Origin: Tretioscincus oriximinensis
Taxonomy: Eukaryota; Chordata; Lepidosauria; Squamata; Gymnophthalmidae
Reading direction: 5' to 3'
Assembly (NCBI GenBank): GCA_022410635.1
Contig: JAJVDF010000448.1
Span: forward strand, 734,960-798,959
DNA length: 64,000 bases
Below the pieces are notes generated by a model that worked only from the letters and a program-made list of their open reading frames with translations, did no database searches and had not been told where the DNA came from. The stretch's first letter is position 1. Every line of letters begins with the position of its first letter. Positions 34,801 to 43,440 of the stretch are shown here, piece by piece. The position numbers and the translations under genes are program-made.

Positions 34801-34896
34801 TTAGGTTGACCAGATGACCCCTTTTGGGGGCTGGCATTCAAAACCTGGTTTTGGGGTGCCTCCCTGTTTTTTCTGAGGAAAATCTTTTCCAAAGAA

Positions 34897-35478
34897 GGAG
34901 CACTTCCCAACCCACTTTTCCCAACCCAAAGGATATCAAAGCACTGTACATAACCTTCTAGCCTTGTCTCCACAGCAGACACCTTGTGAAGTAGGTGGGA
35001 CTGGTACAGTTCCAAAGAACTGTGACTAAACCAAGGTCACTCAGCTGTCTTTGCAGAGGAGGGCAGAATCAAAGTGGGAGACTTTGAGTGAATACAGGAA
35101 ATAGACCTGTAGCCCATTTCTTGCATCCAACGATGGCCAGCGGTGGGGCTAAAGAGTCCCATCAGGTGAAGAGTGACTAGAAAAGCTTTGAGACTCTTCA
35201 TCCCAATTTGCCATTACATCTCTCTATGAACGCTTATGGCAGCATGACGTGGCAGAGCAAATACGTGTGGACTTTAAACCTTTACAATTCCATGCAAATC
35301 CTGCCATAGTCTTCTATGTTGGAGTCAGTCTCATTCTAACAAGACTTACTTTGTAGGGACTGTATGGTGAGTTGTCCACCATCTCTACCACACTTTCTTG
35401 TCTTTTGGCTCCCTGCCTTGGGTGTCGTCATGCTGCTCTTTCAGTTATTCCTCCACGTCTGTTCATTGTGCTTCTATG
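34897..35478. repeat. 582-bp duplicated segment, copy 1
   Basis: Starts GGAGCACTTCCCAACCCAC and ends TTCATTGTGCTTCTATG. Same length as 44661-45242, with seven differences counted by eye plus one N in the other copy, so about 98.8% identical. The first part (AGGTGGGACTGGTACAG, CCAAGGTCACTCAGCTG) looks like an old tRNA-derived SINE in reverse. Confidence 0.9.
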
Positions 35479-35584
35479 ATTCAATTTTTTTNAAAAAAAA
35501 TCAATTTTCAGATTTGTAATACAGTAAGAGAAGGTATAATATGCAGATTACCCACCAACATGCATTCCCTTCCAAAATTCCCGC

Positions 35585-35850
35585 CCGAGAAATCGGTGAA
35601 GCATGTGAGAATGTTTTTAAGTGTGCGAGAATTTTTAAACTGAGAATTTTTGGAGTACATCAGTGGGGAAGGTTCCTTCAGAAGCTGGCCCCAGTTGCCA
35701 GAACCCCCTAGTGGTGGTGCAGCAATTAAAAAAAAATTAAAAAGTTTTTTTTATGTGTGCGAGAAGGTTTTGAAGTGTGTGAGGATTTTTATTTTTTACT
35801 GAGGGGAGGGTGCCTTCAGGAGCTGGTCTCAGATGCCAGAGCCCCCTTTT
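35585..35850. repeat. tandem duplication of about 170 bp, diverged
   Basis: GTGTGCGAGAATTTTTAAACTG..GGTTCCTTCAGAAGCTGG..CAGTTGCCAGAACCCCC is followed by GTGTGCGAGAAGGTTTTGAAG..GGTGCCTTCAGGAGCTGG..CAGATGCCAGAGCCCCC in the same order. It lies inside the composite foldback structure. Confidence 0.6.
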
Positions 35851-36004
35851 TTTTGTTTCAAAAAAAAATCAAAAAAATTTTTTAATTTTTTTTCCTCAGC
35901 AAAAAGAGGAAATGGCACATACACCCCCAGGAGGGTGGGGTAGACACCCCAAAACCAGGTTTCCTCCCCCCAAAAGGGGGCATCTGATCAGCCTAATAAA
36001 GAAA

Positions 36005-36240
36005 GAACAACCAAGGGGTTGGAACACCTGCCTTACCAAATCAGGTTGAAATGTCTAGGTTTCTTCAGTCTGGAAACAATGCATTTAAGAAGTGATCTTG
36101 ATTAAAGTGCATAAAATCATGTATGGGATTGATAAATTGAATGGGGGGGGGGGCAACTCACTAGAACCAAGAAATATTCTATGAAGCTGATGGGCAGAGG
36201 AGATAGAACAGACAAGAGAAAATATTGTTCCTCATACTTT
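36005..36240 (+). mobile_element. CR1 fragment (C-terminal ORF2)
   Basis: GGGGTTGGAACACCTGCC, TCAGGTTGAAATGTCTAGG, ATAAAATCATGTATGGGAT and GAAGCTGATGGGCAGAGG match the coding end of CR1 near 6380-6600, with a G-run replacing part. Confidence 0.75.
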
Positions 36241-36888
36241 GTGCACCAAATAAAAACACTACAGCAGACTTGGCTTCTTTTTTGTGTGTTTATAGCTTAT
36301 CCAGAACAGCATGTACCTTTGCAAAATGGAAGTGCAGAAAAGTATTTCACTGCTGCAGTAATACAGTTTGATTACAGTGTCCAAAAAGTATTTTTTTTCC
36401 CTGACTTTAAAATAATGGCAGCCTATAGGCTAGTCTCCCAGCCAGTTTTGTCAATAGAAAACTTGTTTCCATGGATAGGATTGGGCCCTCATTGTCGATA
36501 AAGCCATCATCCATCCCTGGGGTAGCTGCAGTGCAGGCTGGGAGCTGTAGTCCGCAAGATCAAGGCCTTGAACAAGCTGGGCAGACGGAGAAGAAAAAGA
36601 AAACATGAAAAGGGGTCTCCTGTATGAAACGAAGTCTCGAGGACAACACTTCAGACAAATTTGACATATTCCACTTCCAAAACAATTATGTTCCACTTAC
36701 AATACCAGATAGCAGACTAAGTGTAATTCTAGATCTGTTACGACCTTGATCCATCTCTTCATAAGGTCTGCACTATCTTCAGACGGCTGGAAAACCTCGC
36801 AAACAATACCAAAAACTTTGGACAAGAAGAGTCGTCAACTGGAGCAACTGAAGGGAATCATTTCATCTTCCCTGCCAAAAAGGCAGAA
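36241..36888. other. intergenic, no clear feature
   Basis: Contains GCAGTGCAGGCTGGGAGCTG near 36525, shared with 45755 (GAAGTGCAGGCTGGGAGCTG), so a small unclassified repeat. No gene seen. Confidence 0.45.
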
Positions 36889-37012
36889 TTTCAGAGAAAT
36901 AGCCGTGTTAGTCTAGCAGAAAGTCCAGCAAAGGGGCTAGCAGCACTATGAGACTAACTTGAGAAAAGTGGTTGGCATAAGCTTTCGTAGACAGGTCTAC
37001 TTCTTCAGATGC
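36889..37012. mobile_element. half copy of the 'AGAAATAGCCGTGTTAGTCT' repeat
   Basis: TTCAGAGAAATAGCCGTGTT, AGTCCAGCAAAGGGGCTAGC, GTTGGCATAAGCTTTCGTAG and CTACTTCTTCAGATGC. Its arms match 59799-59988; only one arm is present here. Confidence 0.7.
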
Positions 37013-37051
37013 CCAGAAGAAGAAAAAAAGGCAGAAGAGAGACTGCCTAAT

Positions 37052-37221
37052 GCTGACCTTGGGCCAGTCACAGTTCTTTAGAACTCTCCCAGCCCCACCT
37101 ACTCCACAGGGTGTCTGTTGTGGAGAAAGCAACAAAAAGCTATGTGTGCACCATCCTGTGGTTGGCCGCCCTGAGACCAGATACAGGGCGGGATATAAGC
37201 ACAAATCAATCTATCAATAAT
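37052..37221 (+). mobile_element. Sauria SINE, 5'-truncated
   Basis: CTGACCTTGGGCCAGTCACA, CCAGCCCCACCTACTCCACA, GTCTGTTGTGGAGAAAGC and GGCCGCCCTGAGACCAGATA, ending GGGCGGGATATAAGCACAAA. It sits directly upstream of the LAPTM4B CpG island. Confidence 0.85.
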
Positions 37222-37443
37222 AACCTTCGCCCTCCTGACTGTGCTGCTTCAGCCGCAGACGCTAACTGCGAGGGAGCGTGTTTATTTTTTTACATCAAAG
37301 GCAAAGAAACCCCTCCGCGGCTCGTTAATTCTAGGGCATCTGGCGAATCACCGGCCGTATTCCTCCGCGCCTGCCCACTTTGCGCAAGACTATTCAGTCA
37401 ACGACTGGGTACTCGCGGACCCGTGTGAGCAGCTGCGCTATGA

Positions 37444-37830
37444 ATGATATCCGTCCCTTCCCTTCCCTTCCGCTGGGCTGGGGCGTGCGAGAGAGAGAGA
37501 GAGAGAGAGAAAGAGAACGCGCCTGTGAGAGACAGGCAGGGAAAGTGCGCGCGCAGCCCTCCTTCTACGGCGTTGGCCCCGCCCACCACTGCCTCCTCAG
37601 GCCGCCGGCACAGCAGGAGGCACGATGACGTCATGGAACGGAGGTTTTCCCCCCCCCCTCCTCCTCCTCTCTCGCCGGCTAATAATCCAAGGAAGGAGGC
37701 AGGGGCGGCGCTGCGCTGCGGGGATTTGCTCCAGTCCAAAGGCTCCCGTGCAACTGCCGGCGCTGAGCAGTTCCGAATTGCAGCCGCCGCCGCCGCCGCG
37801 AAGGAAGCCCCTCTCCGTCCTCCGGCCGCG
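37444..37830 (+). other. LAPTM4B: in-frame upstream extension of LAPTM4B
   Basis: From ATG 37444 (directly after an in-frame TGA at 37441-37443) the frame stays open for 129 codons into the main start at 37831. A second in-frame ATG lies at 37633, 66 codons upstream. The encoded stretch is low in complexity: an EREREREKE run from the GA repeat, a poly-proline run and a polyalanine run. Human LAPTM4B is known in a long form with an N-terminal extension of about 91 residues from an upstream in-frame ATG, so this may be the reptile equivalent. It could equally be an untranslated CpG-rich leader. Confidence 0.4.
37626..37633. promoter_or_regulatory. CRE (CREB/ATF) palindrome
   Basis: Perfect TGACGTCA in the CpG island, about 200 bp upstream of the main LAPTM4B start. 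Full CREs in CpG promoters are usually bound by CREB/ATF. The last A begins the in-frame ATG at 37633, so if transcription starts upstream the site is also transcribed. Confidence 0.6.
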
Positions 37831-37932
37831 ATGAAGATGATGAGCTCCCCCTGGGCTCGCTTCTACTCCAACAGCTGCTGCCTATGCTGCCATGTCCGCA
37901 CCGGCACCATCATCCTGGGCACCTGGTACCTG
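37831..37932 (+). CDS. LAPTM4B: LAPTM4B exon 1 (lysosomal-associated transmembrane protein 4B)
   Basis: ATG in GCCGCGATGA context opens a 102-nt coding exon ending at CTG|GTGAGG in phase 0. It encodes [20 protein letters not shown], then [14 protein letters not shown]. Human LAPTM4B starts [20 protein letters not shown] with VRTGTILLGVWYL, a near match including the cysteine cluster and the beginning of the first membrane segment. LAPTM4B is a four-pass late endosome/lysosome protein that binds ceramide and NEDD4 ligases and affects mTORC1 and EGFR trafficking. Position downstream of MTDH on the same strand matches human synteny. Exon 2 (expected to begin with IINAVV-like codons) was not found in the remaining 26 kb. 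Confidence 0.95.
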
Positions 37933-38101
37933 GTGAGGAGGAGGTTTCCCCAGGTGGGCGGGAGGCCGGGTGGGGGCCCCGGTGTTGGGCTGGGGCCGGA
38001 CGGGCAAAAGGGCTCCGTGTAGTTCCAGGGCTGCATCCAGGCATCATTTATTTCACTACTCGTTCATTCGTTCATTTTTTAAAATTCTTCGGTCCCCTCC
38101 T

Positions 38102-38236
38102 GGGCTGCATCCCCACATCAGTTATTTATTCCACTCTAACGGGATATTCCGCAATAAAGCCCTGTGGGGACGGATCTATTCCAGAACATCCCGGCTTTAT
38201 TGCGGAATATCCAGTTAGAAGAGTGGAATGAATAAG
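38102..38236. mobile_element. palindromic 'GGGCTGCATCCCC' MITE, copy 1 (right end lost)
   Basis: GGGCTGCATCCCCACATCAG, TTATTCCACTCTAACGGGAT, TTCCGCAATAAAGCCC, then the complement: GGCTTTATTGCGGAATATCC, AGTTAGAAGAGTGGAATGAA. The final arm end is replaced by a partial Harbinger-like MITE (38237-38350). Confidence 0.7.
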
Positions 38237-38350
38237 GAGCCTCGGAATAGAAGCCTGCCAACCACATGCTAGTGTAGACTATGGCAGGCCCCGAATGGCA
38301 TGTGCATGGCCAAGCTCTGTCCAGAGATATGACCCAGAATAAGGGATGCA
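38237..38350. mobile_element. Harbinger-like MITE, partial
   Basis: GAGCCTCGGAATAGAAGCCTG, CATGCTAGTGTAGACTATGG, TGGCATGTGCATGGCCAAGC and ATATGACCCAGAATAAGG match the core of 44390-44542; both terminal GGCCCTGTCC repeats are missing. Confidence 0.6.
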
Positions 38351-38599
38351 TCAATGCAGGTAACAGCAATGAAAACTAGCCCGGGGGTTGAAAGTAGGAA
38401 AGGAAGCTGCTGCTGCCTTTTCGGATCTTCAGGGATCTTCTGAAAACCTGCGGTGACAAAGCTTGATGCACCTCAAGGAGAAGATCCTTCTATAATCTGC
38501 GGGTCCACCACCACGAAGGTCCTGCAGCCCTGCTGGGTTCCACCCCATCTTTCGAAAATGGCGCGCTATCAGTTGGTCTTCCTAAAAGAAGACCTTGCA

Positions 38600-38749
38600 G
38601 GGCTGTATCCCCACATCACTTCTTTATTCCACTGTAACTGGATATCCCACAATAAAGCACGGATATTCCAGAATAAACCTGTCCACACAGTTCTTTATTG
38701 TGGAATATCCAGATACAGTGGAATAAAGAAGTGATNTGGGGATGCAGCC
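38600..38749. mobile_element. palindromic 'GGGCTGCATCCCC' MITE, copy 2 (complete)
   Basis: 150 bp: GGGCTGTATCCCCACATCAC, TTTATTCCACTGTAACTGGA, ATCCCACAATAAAGCA and the inverted TTTATTGTGGAATATCCAGA ending GGGGATGCAGCC. One N. The repeated TTATTCCA/TGGAATAA words make a long hairpin. Superfamily not determined. Confidence 0.75.
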
Positions 38750-39007
38750 TCTATTCCACTTTGATTCTGGGTTACTTGATTCTTGACTACCAGTATTGCT
38801 TTTTTGGGGGAATGTCCATGGTTGATTCAAGAATATTAAGCTGTAAGTGAAATAAATAAGTGGTTGGACCCGGTGCAGCTGTAGATCATTTTCACCAAAT
38901 GTCTCTTAACCTTAAACTTGGCTGTTGGTTTTAGCTGTTGGATATTTATACTGTGTTTTTGGCTCTATTTTGTACATTCTGTGCAGGGCAAAGTACATGC
39001 TTAGAAC

Positions 39008-39128
<121 letters not shown>

Positions 39129-39394
39129 TTTAATAATTATTATGATAATTATGGAAAGAGGCAAATTGCTCAGTGCCCGAGTTATTTTCTGCCTCTGCTT
39201 TCTTGGTCTTCCACCCTGTCCATCATAGCTAGATCAAGGATCTAGAACTGATGTGATAGGAACTGAGGAAGGGACTAAATTCAGATTCAGACGTGATAGT
39301 GGTATTGCTGTGAAAGAGTATAGTAAAACAATGCAGTGGGAAAATGGGAAATAATGCTGATAACAAAGACGAAGAGCATGGGAAGTCAAAATTG

Positions 39395-39552
39395 TAACAA
39401 TCCCCCACGCAGATTAAAGNCGCCTCTGCCCTAGGCTTCAAACAGAGGCTGGACAGTCATTTGTGTCTCGGATGGTTTAATGAATCCTGCATTGAACAGG
39501 AGGTTGGACCCGATGACCCTGGAAGTCCCAACTCTATGATTCTACGATCCTA
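39395..39552 (+). mobile_element. old amniote CR1 3' end
   Basis: CTTCAAACAGAGGCTGGACA, GAACAGGAGGTTGGACCCGA and CAACTCTATGATTCTACGAT are the classic CR1 terminus with an ATTCTATG-type tail, as in birds. It is a different subfamily from the copy at 4046-6932. Confidence 0.8.
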
Positions 39553-39554
39553 GG

Positions 39555-39650
39555 TTTTGTTTTGGGATATATCTTGAAATAATGACTGCCATCCACATAC
39601 TATTGTAGGCTATGACAGGGCCTATTCCAGAGTAAACCCTTTATCATCCT
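39555..39650. mobile_element. Harbinger-like MITE, degraded fragment
   Basis: GGGATATATCTTGAAATAATG, CATCCACATACTATTGTAGG and GACAGGGCCTATTCCAGAGT loosely match the core of 44390-44542. Confidence 0.4.
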
Positions 39651-40239
39651 TGGTTTTTTAAACATGCCTCAGTTTCCATTGAGAAGTTGGAATGAAACCC
39701 AGTTGAAATATAAATCATCCTGACAAGGTGGTTTGAAACACTGGATGAAATCATCTAAAAAAAATACATTGAAGTTATTCAGATCATATCTATGGTGACT
39801 GTATCAAAAAACATTTCTGGCACAGTCAAGACTAGTGGAGTTTTTGCCTTTGTCTTCTGTTCTCCCATGACCATTTTTAATGCTTTATTTAATTCATTCC
39901 CCAGCGAATACAACAATATTTTATGATATAATCATTATACATTCTGCCCTCCCTCCCCCTGCTTCACAGCAGGTCATGCAATTTAATTAAAACATTTTTT
40001 CCACTTATCATTCATCAACAATCTCCATTCAGTGTCAAAGCCTGCAAAATGCTTAACCTAGGTGGTACCTCCATTTTTGGTAAACTTGGTGTTGCATCTG
40101 TCCGTGGTTTCCAAATTGCTTCACATTTGTCTTGTGACGTGATCTACTCCATCTTTGTCCTGCACAATCCAAGAGACCTGTTAATGGACAGTTTCCACAT
40201 TGCTTTCTGCCTTTGTCTTCTGCTTGAGGTGTCCAGAAG

Positions 40240-40300
40240 CAATTGGTGGGTCACTGTGAGCTGTGGTCCGATCAAGCAGGGTTCTTCTTATGTTCTGAGG
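40240..40300 (+). mobile_element. CR1 3' tip, old
   Basis: TGGTGGGTCACTGTGAGCTG, GGTCCGATCAAGCAGGGTTC and TTCTTATGTTCTGAGG resemble the CR1 3' end. Confidence 0.45.
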
Positions 40301-40447
40301 CTGAAGCTAGCCGCTTCCATAAATGGCTGCCAGGTACAGGAGAGGTCCACATTTGTGATCTGTTTTTTTGTGAAACAAAGAGGAGGACCAATAGGAAGAC
40401 TAGAGGCCATAACAACTGATATGCTATGAAATAGTGGTATAGGTGGA

Positions 40448-40570
40448 TCTGGTTTTTAAACCCCCGCCTCAGAATGGCTTACAAGATTAATTTTCACTCG
40501 AAGACCTACATCTGTTCTATCTTCCCCACCAGGTTAATGGTGGCACTCATTTATCTAACTGAATAGCTGC
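40448..40570 (-). mobile_element. tRNA-derived SINE (second family), decayed 3' part
   Basis: GTTTTTAAACCCCCGCCTCA, GAATGGCTTACAAG and CTATCTTCCCCACCAGGTTA align in reverse with the tail and body of 31846-32145. Confidence 0.5.
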
Positions 40571-40755
40571 CTTCCTTGTTCCTTTGAGCTAAAGTGGTTC
40601 ACATTATTCCCCATCTCTTTATCCCCACGACAAGTAACAATTTGAAGTAAGTTAATCTGAGATGTTGTGACTGACCCAATATCATCCCCTGGATTTTCAG
40701 CATAGAATAAGGTTTGGAACCTAGAAACTCACAGCTTCTAGCCTGTGTTCTAGCC

Positions 40756-40961
40756 TAAGCTGACCAAATGACCCCTTTGGGGGGGGGGGGGGGTAGAAAC
40801 CTGGTTTTGGAGTGCCTCACGGTTTTTGCTGAGGATTTTTTTTTTGAAAAGAATTTTTTTCCCCCCAAACTTTCTTTTTTTATTTTTTTTCCTCAGGAGA
40901 AACCAGGAGGCACTGTAAAACTGGGTTCCCCCCCCAAAAAAGGGGTGATCTGGTCAGCCTA
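40756..40961. mobile_element. foldback hAT-like element, copy 6
   Basis: TAAGCTGACCAAATGACCCC to GGGGTGATCTGGTCAGCCTA, with GGTTTTGGAGTGCCTCACGG and ACCAGGAGGCACTGTAAAAC in opposite arms. The loop is a long T/C-rich tract, making this the longest simple copy (206 bp). No clean flanking duplication. Confidence 0.75.
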
Positions 40962-40980
40962 GCCACTGCACTAGGCTGGC

Positions 40981-41190
40981 ATTCTATGTTCCCCACCAGG
41001 CTGTGGTGGTTCCCATGCATCTATTTGCAGTCAGTTGCAATTTCTTGCAATTCTTGCTTTCGAATAACTGTGTTTGCTACAGCTACAGTCTAAGAGAAGG
41101 TGCTCACCCCTCCCCACGTCTGACACAGGGCCACCAAAACCCATCTCCCAGATGAGAGACAGTTTCCTTAGTGACTGAGCCCTTCATGTC
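40981..41190 (-). mobile_element. tRNA-derived SINE (second family), 3' part missing
   Basis: TTCCCCACCAGGCTGTGGTG, CAGTCAGTTGCAATTTCTTG, GGTGCTCACCCCTCCCCACG and CCATCTCCCAGATGAGAGAC. The copy stops near the foldback element at 40961. Confidence 0.7.
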
Positions 41191-41228
41191 TGCAGGATAT
41201 CTGCAGGAGGGGATACCTGTCAATTTAG

Positions 41229-41512
41229 AAGGAGGAGACGGAGAAGAAAAAGAATTTTGTTTTTTATACCCCGCCCTTCTCACCCGAAGGGACTCAGAGC
41301 GGTTTATAGGACTAAGGCTTACATCTATTCTAACTTCCCTACCAAATAAATGGTGGTACTTAAATAATCTAATTGGCATGTAGATTGCAGTCAATTACCT
41401 TTTGAATAGCTGAGTTGGCTAGAGCTGAAGAGGGCTTTTACTCCTCTCCATGTCTGACATAGAACCTCGAAACCGGATCTCTCTGTTGAAAGACCAGCTC
41501 CTTAGCAACTGT
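41229..41512 (-). mobile_element. tRNA-derived SINE (second family), full copy
   Basis: GAAGAAAAAGAATTTTG (tail), TTTATACCCCGCCCTTCTCA, GACTCAGAGCGGTTTATAGG, CCTCTCCATGTCTGACATAG, AAACCGGATCTCTCTG (B box region) and CTCCTTAGCAACTG. It lies in tandem orientation with the copy at 40981-41190. Confidence 0.75.
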
Positions 41513-42108
41513 GTAGTTCGTGCCTTCAAAGTTTCCTAGCATTTCCTTGAAATTTAGGTTTCCCAGCATCTCCTATCTTTCCCCCCAGTGCTAATCTCTG
41601 CCCTATGATACCAAATCCCATCTCTTCCCCCATCCTGATAGAGACAGGATCCCAATCCAATTACATACTCTCTTGCATAACCCCTACCCTAATCTTCCCT
41701 GACACACTTTGCACATCACTATCTTAATCCCATCACTCCACCTGCATGCCCCAACCTGCCTCACACACCCTTTTTATGTTCCCAAACCAGCTTCCTACCC
41801 CCATGCATGCCTTTATCTCCAACCAGCAATAATAACTCTGGCATGGCTTTGTAGATGTTGTAAGTTGATCTTTCTTTGCTTTGTCACCTTCTTGATCTTC
41901 CAGCCTCCCTTCTCAGATGGGCCAGCATCAAGAAGCATGGCTCACTCAGCCTTTTACAGCCTCAGTTTGGGACTGCATTTTCTATCAACCATCCTAATAA
42001 ATGTAGTCCCAAATACTGAGTTCAGGGTGCATTGCAATGGCAAAGACTATATTCAGGTGAAAGACCAGGAGAAAGGCCAAGCTGCTAAATAAGAGTTGGC
42101 TGATATGA

Positions 42109-42440
42109 TGACAAAAGGAGAATTGTGTTTGTATACCCTGCTTTTCTCATCTGAAGACTTCCAAGTGGCATGCAAGCTTATCTTTCGCCTGAAGGCTTAC
42201 ATTCTATCTTCCCCACCACGCTATGATAGTCCCCATTTATTTAATTTAATTTATCTGAGACCTTTGGGTTTGGGGCAGGGTAGAAGTATAAATAAGTAAA
42301 TAAGTATAAATAATAAATAAATAATTGAAATTTCTTTCTTTTAAATAGCTGGGTTGGCTAGAGCTGAGGCCAATAGAGGGCGCTTACCCCTCTCCACAGC
42401 CAATACAGAGCTTCAAACTCTGTATCTTTGCCAAAACCTC
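42109..42440 (-). mobile_element. tRNA-derived SINE with a nested SINE tail
   Basis: TTGTATACCCTGCTTTTCTC and CTATCTTCCCCACCACGCTA stand on the left. CTGGGTTGGCTAGAGCTGAG and CTCTCCACAGCCAATACAG stand on the right. Between them (about 42245-42326) is CTGAGACCTTTGGGTTTGGG plus ATAAATAAGTAAATAAG, a Sauria SINE 3' end in the opposite orientation. Confidence 0.6.
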
Positions 42441-42688
42441 AGGGTCCTTAACTGTGCCTCCCAAACACACTGTGCTTATAACAATGGTACAAACTGTGCT
42501 TACGACAATGCAATGAAAAAGGGGAGTCTTGTAAAATGGTGCAGCTCATCAGAATTGAAAACAAGATGCATCCCATAGGCAGCTCTCATGGGTTCTCTGT
42601 TATGTGGATAGTTTTGCTACTTGATCCTTCTGGATGTATTTGGTGTATTTGCAGTACCTGGAACTACCCGTAGTAGGATTCTCTAGAA

Positions 42689-43028
42689 CAGTGGTTCTCA
42701 ACCTGTGGGTCGCGACCCCGGCAGGGGTCAAACGACCAAAACACAGGGGTCACCTAAAGCCATGTTTCCAATGTATTCTGAATTTTATTTATTGGAATTA
42801 GTAATAAATATTTCTCAACATATAATTAAATATTGTTTTTGTGACTAATCACTATATTTAAAATATGTTTGATTTGTAGCAATGAGAATACGTAATGCAT
42901 ATCAGGTGTTTACATTCTGAATCAAATGCAGCAAAATTACAGTTTTGAAGTGGCCACCAAAATTGGGGTCACCGCAACATGAGGAACTGTATTGCGGGGT
43001 CACGGCATTAGAAAGGTTGAAAACCACT
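42689..43028. mobile_element. SPIN-type hAT element, non-autonomous
   Basis: 340 bp. The left end CAGTGGTTCTCAACCTGTGG, then GTCGCGACCCC. The right end, in reverse, has CATGAGGAACTGTAT, GGGGTCACGGCATTAGAAAG and GTTGAAAACCACTG. These are the characteristic ends of SPIN elements. The flanks CTCTAGAA (42681-42688) and TTCTAGAA (43029-43036) make an 8-bp duplication with one mismatch. No transposase in the copy. SPIN is known for horizontal transfer among tetrapods, including lizards. Confidence 0.85.
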
Positions 43029-43173
43029 GTTCTAGAAACATTTCTCCCTCTTTAGAAACAGTGTGTAATACCATTATTTTTTTCTTCTGGGGTCTGATGT
43101 TTATTGGGGTAACTCAGGCACTGCAAAAGGAAGAAGGTGCATTTGGAAAATCAGACTTGCTGAGGAAAACTAT

Positions 43174-43367
43174 TGCAGATGACCTATTTAGGGTGGGTGG
43201 GGTTGAAAACCAGATTTTGGGATGCCTCCCGTTTTTTTCTGAGGGAAAAAAATCTTTTTTGGAAAAAAATTTCCTCAGGAAAAACTGGGAGGCATCCCAA
43301 AACCGAGTTTTCAACCCACCCACCCACCCACCCACCCACCCCCAAAAGGGATCATCTGGTCAGCCTA
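43174..43367. mobile_element. foldback hAT-like element, copy 7 (left end lost)
   Basis: GCAGATGACC, GGGATGCCTCCC and TTTTTTTCTGAGG on the left; CCTCAGGAAAAACTGGGAGG, CATCCCAAAACCGAG and ATCATCTGGTCAGCCTA on the right. A CCCA-type simple repeat (about 43314-43342) has expanded in the right arm where other copies have a C run. Confidence 0.75.
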
Positions 43368-43369
43368 GT

Positions 43370-43440
43370 CTAAAGTTCTACGGGACTCCATGCTAGATAT
43401 TCTGGACCCAGACTAACATGGCATCTTATTTGAAGTATAG
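43370..43440. mobile_element. half copy of the 'CCGTGTTAGTCT' repeat
   Basis: GATATTCTGGACCCAGACTA then ACATGGCATC match the right arm at 58605-58640 (GGTATTCTGGACCCGGACTA, ACACGGC). It directly abuts the foldback element. Confidence 0.5.

Larger units (their letters stand above)
34802..35995. mobile_element. composite: two foldback arms enclosing about 0.96 kb
   Basis: The left arm (34802 to about 34890) runs TAGGTTGACCAGATGACCCC, GGTTTTGGGGTGCCTCCC, TTTTTTCTGAGGAAAA. The right arm (about 35850-35995) runs TTTTTTTTCCTCAGCAAAAA, ACACCCCAAAACCAGG, GGGGGCATCTGATCAGCCTA. Between them lie a 582-bp segment duplicated at 44661-45242 and a tandemly repeated stretch. The outer flanks do not match each other (a diverged repeat on the left, CR1 on the right), so this may be one loaded element or two half elements brought together. 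Confidence 0.55.
37222..37830 (+). promoter_or_regulatory. LAPTM4B: LAPTM4B CpG-island promoter and 5' UTR
   Basis: GC content and CpG density rise sharply at about 37.3 kb and fall after 38.0 kb. No TATA box was seen, as usual for a housekeeping CpG promoter. Visible sites: a GC box (CCCCGCCC) at 37577-37584, a perfect cAMP-response element (TGACGTCA) at 37626-37633, a GA run at about 37489-37514 and a GCC run just before the start codon. The transcription start cannot be fixed from sequence. Confidence 0.75.

Noticed and set aside
32749..36049. Frames containing KTRFWGAS..FFLR and similar
   Set aside because: They recur only because the foldback element is repeated; both strands give the same kind of frame, as expected of an inverted repeat.
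37398..37739. 113-codon minus-strand frame in the LAPTM4B CpG island
   Set aside because: GC-rich antisense shadow of the leader; no domain or splice evidence.
40049..40429. 126-codon open frame
   Set aside because: Partly overlaps a CR1-like 3' tip, no domain, no support.
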